From Natrinema salinisoli (GTDB lineage: Archaea > Halobacteriota > Halobacteria > Halobacteriales > Natrialbaceae): a stretch of 64,000 nt of DNA. Below, piece by piece: positions 60,795 to 64,000 of this stretch. Every line of letters starts with the position of its first letter. Positions within the stretch are counted from its first letter, which is position 1. A program made the translations under genes and the position numbers. The stretch covers positions 2,666,001-2,730,000 of the forward strand of contig NZ_CP084469.1 in the NCBI RefSeq assembly GCF_020405205.1, read 5' to 3'. The notes under the pieces are model-generated. The model had not been told where the DNA came from and ran no database searches. It saw only the letters and a program-made list of their open reading frames with translations.

Positions 60795-61883
60795 ATGAGA
60801 TTCGGCCGCAGGACGTGGACGGTACTTCTCGTCGTTCTCGTGGTACTCGTCGCAGCCGGGACGTACGGACTGCTCGCGGTAGAACGACCGCGGGTCGACT
60901 CGGTCGACAGCGAGTGGGGAACCGTCACGAGCGAGCGGACCGAAGTCGAAACCCGAATCGGCGTCGATAATCCGCGACTGCTCCGCGTCGGCGACGCGGC
61001 GGCGGACGTCTCGTATACGGTCTCGATGAACGACCTCGAGGTCGCTTCGGAGCGCAAACGGCAGGTCGACGCCGCAGGCGACGAGGCGACCGTCACCGTC
61101 TCGACCTGGCTCGACAACGATGACATTCCGGCCTGGTGGGCTTCCCACATCAGGCGAAACGAGACGACGACGGTGCGAGTCGAACCGGACGTCGTCATCG
61201 AATACGCTGGCCTCCGACTTCCGGCGGAAGAGTGGACCCGAACCCACACCGTTCGGACGGACCTGCTCGAGCCCCTGCAAACCACGGAGCCACGGGAGTT
61301 CCAGGCTGGCGGCCAGCCGGTGTTCGTCGTCAACGAGACGGACGCACGGTGGGGGAACGCGACGGCCGAGCGAACCCCGATCGACGCGTCGGCGACGGTC
61401 ACGAACCCGACGTCGCTCCCGATCCCGATCACGGAGGTCAGATACGCGGTCCGGCTGAACGGCATCCGCGTCGGAGAGGGCGTCGCCAGCGAACGGACCG
61501 TTCTCCCGGCGAACAGCACGCGGACGCTCGCGGCCAACGCAACGATCGACAACGACCGGTTGGACGAGTGGTGGGTCACCCACCTCCGGAACGACGAGAC
61601 CTCGACCCTGACCGTCGATTTCACCGCGACCCTCGAGTACGCCGGCCTCGAGCGGGAGCTTCCGCTGGATTTCCTCTCGTACAACCGAACGTTCCGGACC
61701 GATATGCTCGGATCGACGGGTGCCGGGGCGGTCGATTCGTCGGGGAGTCAGGAGTCGGTTACTGCCCGAAATGGAGGTGGGGCTATCGACGGCACGTCGC
61801 GGTCGAGTCCGCCGGATTCGGAGCCCACCCCGCTAGTTACGGTCGAGCTTTTTGAAACTCCGCTCCGAACGTCTCGCGTATGA
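60795..61883 (+). CDS. LEA type 2 (WHy-domain) membrane-anchored protein
   Basis: A 362-aa protein. The N-terminal helix MRFGRRTWTVLLVVLVVLVAAGTYGLL anchors it, facing outside the cell. Two WHy/LEA14-like Ig-type domains follow, about 35-160 and 180-315; each has a repeat of the kind ERTEVETRIGVDNPRLLRVGDAAADVSYTVSMNDLEVA or ERTPIDASATVTNPTSLPIPITEVRYAVRLNGIRVG. A Ser/Gly-rich tail ends the chain. Such proteins are linked to desiccation tolerance in plants; here the context only shows membrane association. Its stop (TGA) overlaps the ATG of the next gene. Confidence 0.8.
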   Translation: MRFGRRTWTVLLVVLVVLVAAGTYGLLAVERPRVDSVDSEWGTVTSERTEVETRIGVDNPRLLRVGDAAADVSYTVSMNDLEVASERKRQVDAAGDEATVTVSTWLDNDDIPAWWASHIRRNETTTVRVEPDVVIEYAGLRLPAEEWTRTHTVRTDLLEPLQTTEPREFQAGGQPVFVVNETDARWGNATAERTPIDASATVTNPTSLPIPITEVRYAVRLNGIRVGEGVASERTVLPANSTRTLAANATIDNDRLDEWWVTHLRNDETSTLTVDFTATLEYAGLERELPLDFLSYNRTFRTDMLGSTGAGAVDSSGSQESVTARNGGGAIDGTSRSSPPDSEPTPLVTVELFETPLRTSRV

Positions 61884-62341
61884 CCGAGTTTCGCGGGGCC
61901 TGGACCGAAGAGGAAACCGACGCGTTCCTGCAGGAAACGACGGTTCCGATCCGGATCGCGACGCACAGACCCGACGGCTCCCTGTGGCTCGTGACGCTGT
62001 GGTATCGCTATCGCGACGGCGTCCTCGAGTGTGCGACGCAGGCGAACGCGGACGTGGTTCGCTTCCTCCGCACCGACCCGGAGATCGCCTTCGACATCTC
62101 GACGAATCGGATCCCCTACCGCGGAATTAGGGGCAACGGGACCGTCGAAATCGACGACGACGGCAGGCCCGTCTTGCGGGATCTCGTCGAGCGCTACCTC
62201 GACGACACGGACTCCTCGCTCGCCGAGTGGTTGCTCGACGAGGATCGCGAAGAAGTCGCTCTCCGGATCGAGCCCCGAGAGATCTACAGCTGGGACTACA
62301 GCGAGCGGATGGGCGCTGGCTCGAGCGAGAAATCCGAATAG
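61880..62341 (+). CDS. Pyridoxamine 5'-phosphate oxidase-like flavin-binding protein
   Basis: A 153-aa split-barrel protein: FLQETTVPIRIATHRPDGSLWLVTLWYRYRDGVLECATQANADVVRFLRTDPEIAFDISTN, the FMN-binding pattern of PNPOx-like families. The C-terminal helix carries EVALRIEPREIYSWDYSER. It may be an F420- or FMN-dependent reductase; the substrate is not known. It overlaps the LEA-type gene by 4 nt (ATGA), so the two are coupled. Confidence 0.85.
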   Translation: MTEFRGAWTEEETDAFLQETTVPIRIATHRPDGSLWLVTLWYRYRDGVLECATQANADVVRFLRTDPEIAFDISTNRIPYRGIRGNGTVEIDDDGRPVLRDLVERYLDDTDSSLAEWLLDEDREEVALRIEPREIYSWDYSERMGAGSSEKSE

Positions 62342-62372
62342 CAACCAACCCAGTCGGTAACGGAGTGAGGGG

Positions 62373-63755
62373 TCAGTCGTCGGCGCTGGGCTTGACGGCC
62401 TTTTTGCCGTCGGATTCGTCCCCGCGCGGGAAATTGTCGATCGTTTCGTCGCGGAACGCCTCCTCGTCGAACTCGTACTCGCCGTCGAGGAACTCGAGCA
62501 GCGTGTGCGTGTCGCGCATGGCGTTCTTGAGACACGTCGAGGCTCCCGGCGAGGGGGTGATGTTGAAGATGACGTCGTCGCCGACGATCTTGGCCTCGCC
62601 CATGTCCAGGGACTTGTTCTTCGTGTCGACGATCTGCGGGCGAACGCCGCCGTAGCCCTCGGCGCGCTCGATGTCCTCGAGTTCGACGCTCGGAACGACC
62701 TTCTGGACGTGGGGCAGGAACTGCTTCCGGCCGACGTTCGGGAGGTCGTAGACGAGGTTCTTGAGCACGTACGGCAGCAGGATCCGATCCGAGAGGATGT
62801 TGGCGTAGCTCAGGAACGCCGCCACGTTCAGCCCGAAGACGTCGAGGAAGTCCTTCACGGTCGAGATGCGGCCGCGCTCGAGGGTCGGCACGAGTTTCGC
62901 GGTCGGTCCGAACCGCGTGATAGACGAGTCGTGGACGTCCGCGTCCCCGTGGACGGCGGCGAAGGGCAGCTTCTTCATCTGGAGCGTGTAGACCTTGCCG
63001 TTCAGGAGGTCGTCCGCGAGGAAGAAGCTCCCCGCGATGGGGAGCAGGACCTTGTCCTGGCCGTAGCCGAGTTCCTTCGCCATCTGCAGGCTGTGCGAGC
63101 CGGCGGCGACGACGGTGGCGTCACAGTCGAAGCGACCGGCGTCGGTTTCGATCGTGTACCCCTCGAGCGTCGGCGTGATGTCCGTCACTTCCGTGCCGGT
63201 GAAGACGTCGACCGACGCCTCGTCCTCCGCCTCCGCGACGAACGACTTCGTCGTCTCGCCGTAGTCGACGACGTAGCCGTCCGGCGTCTGCAGGGCGAGC
63301 ATGTCCTTCGAGGGATCGCGACCCTCGACGACCTTGGGTTCGATCTCGCCGATCTCCTCGCGGTCGATCGGCCGAAGCTTCGGGAAGAGATCGCCGAACC
63401 CTTCGTCCTCGTAGCGCTCCTCGAGCTCCGCGACTTCCTCGTCGCCGACGCCGAGGACCATCTTGCTGCGCTTGGCGTGCATCTCCCGGTCGGGATCGTG
63501 GTTCTCGAGATATCCCGCGAGGAGCTCCGCCCCCTCTTTGACCTCTTCGGCCTTCTCGAGCGTGTAGTTGGTCTCGATGTCCCCGAAGTGGAGGGTCTGG
63601 GAGTTGTTCGTGTGGTGGGAGTTGATCGCCGCGATCTCCGACTCCTTCTCGATCAGCGCGATCGAGTCGATGTCGGTGAACTTCGCGGTCGTGTACAGGA
63701 GTGACGCGCCACTGATACCGCCGCCGACGATTACTAAGTCGTATTTACCAGACAT
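62373..63755 (-). CDS. FAD-dependent malate:quinone oxidoreductase-like protein
   Basis: A 460-aa flavoprotein. The FAD-binding site is YDLVIVGGGISGASLLYT; SHHTNNSQTLHFGDIE and the later GYGGVRPQIVDTKN and FNITPSPGASTCLKNAM resemble malate:quinone oxidoreductase (Mqo), a membrane-peripheral enzyme of the citric acid cycle that feeds electrons to quinone. The length is close to Mqo (about 490 aa). The start ATG at 63755 (MSGKYDLVIVGG) leaves a short lead to the glycine motif; a TATA-like TTGATATACC lies about 30 nt upstream. It is monocistronic, and nothing else is seen to the window end. Confidence 0.85.
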   Translation of the reverse strand: MSGKYDLVIVGGGISGASLLYTTAKFTDIDSIALIEKESEIAAINSHHTNNSQTLHFGDIETNYTLEKAEEVKEGAELLAGYLENHDPDREMHAKRSKMVLGVGDEEVAELEERYEDEGFGDLFPKLRPIDREEIGEIEPKVVEGRDPSKDMLALQTPDGYVVDYGETTKSFVAEAEDEASVDVFTGTEVTDITPTLEGYTIETDAGRFDCDATVVAAGSHSLQMAKELGYGQDKVLLPIAGSFFLADDLLNGKVYTLQMKKLPFAAVHGDADVHDSSITRFGPTAKLVPTLERGRISTVKDFLDVFGLNVAAFLSYANILSDRILLPYVLKNLVYDLPNVGRKQFLPHVQKVVPSVELEDIERAEGYGGVRPQIVDTKNKSLDMGEAKIVGDDVIFNITPSPGASTCLKNAMRDTHTLLEFLDGEYEFDEEAFRDETIDNFPRGDESDGKKAVKPSADD

Positions 63756-64000
63756 TATTGGATTGTATGGGTCGGTATATCAATCGCTCGACTCCAGCCC
63801 TATAACTCATATTTTTCTGATCGAGATATCGACGACTGTCGAAACCCCTATCGACGACTGTAAGCCGGGTGTGAGATTTCGGCTTCGAAGCAGGCGATCG
63901 ACCGGTAAATTGGACTCTCCCGTCGGCTATCGATCATTCACGATTCGTTGACTTTCCGCGGTCGCGTCGTCGCTCCCGGCACTCGTCTCGAAAGCACCTC

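Noticed and set aside
63756-64000. Possible gene at the right edge
   Set aside because: Only short frames without recognisable content; the region probably holds the promoter of the flavoprotein gene and non-coding sequence.

Overview
The window is chromosomal DNA of an extremely halophilic archaeon (class Halobacteria). The evidence is the high G+C content, the strongly acidic predicted proteins, and archaeal core genes: proteasome-activating nucleotidase, the ribosome-recycling ATPase RLI/ABCE1, a PIN-ATPase-KH protein, pyruvoyl arginine decarboxylase and archaemetzincin. Many genes have a TATA box about 25-30 nt before the start codon and little or no 5' leader. A Natrialba/Natrinema/Haloterrigena-type relative is plausible, but that is only a guess. 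I found no rRNA, tRNA, CRISPR array, intact transposase or integrase.

Region by region. 1-9.8 kb: housekeeping genes (partial unknown CDS, DUF5811, arginine decarboxylase, PAN, oligoendopeptidase F, old-yellow-enzyme-type oxidoreductase, M28 peptidase, TruA, TRIC-type channel), with two repeat elements. 10-11.6 kb: a patch of very small Cys-rich/zinc-ribbon genes, a winged-helix gene, a decayed zinc-ribbon copy and a strongly structured putative RNA with its own TATA box. 11.6-25.8 kb: asparaginase-domain protein with NhaC-type antiporter, SDR, M32 and M20 peptidases, PIN-ATPase, NadE, an acyl-CoA ligase and several small membrane proteins. A 27-bp direct repeat brackets a hairpin array just after the PIN-ATPase gene.

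26.0-42.9 kb is the most unusual part: a cell-surface locus of about 17 kb. It encodes a SipW-type signal peptidase (with a C-terminal extension), a DUF5305-like membrane protein, a CARDB-type membrane-anchored protein, five secreted proteins sharing a TasA/DUF1102-like N-terminal pattern, two giant (1024 and 1333 aa) proteins with type IV pilin-like N-termini and CARDB/GLUG-type repeats, and a membrane-bound winged-helix regulator. One of the five secreted proteins ends in a bactofilin-like repeat. Minus-strand and plus-strand genes diverge from a 450-bp control region, and shared promoter elements tie members together. I infer a surface fibre or matrix system in which the signal peptidase matures the TasA-like subunits.

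43-64 kb returns to ordinary genome: RLI/ABCE1 with a small membrane partner, archaemetzincin divergent from a UPF0146 gene, a TIGR01548-type HAD protein, response regulator, Rieske protein, acyl-CoA synthetase (with a hairpin repeat inside its reading frame), UspA, GNAT-DUF5816, membrane transporters, AIM24, a GMC oxidoreductase, a membrane-anchored archaemetzincin relative that has lost every catalytic residue, a LemA-GIDE pair, a LEA-type lipoprotein-like protein and a malate:quinone-oxidoreductase-like flavoprotein.
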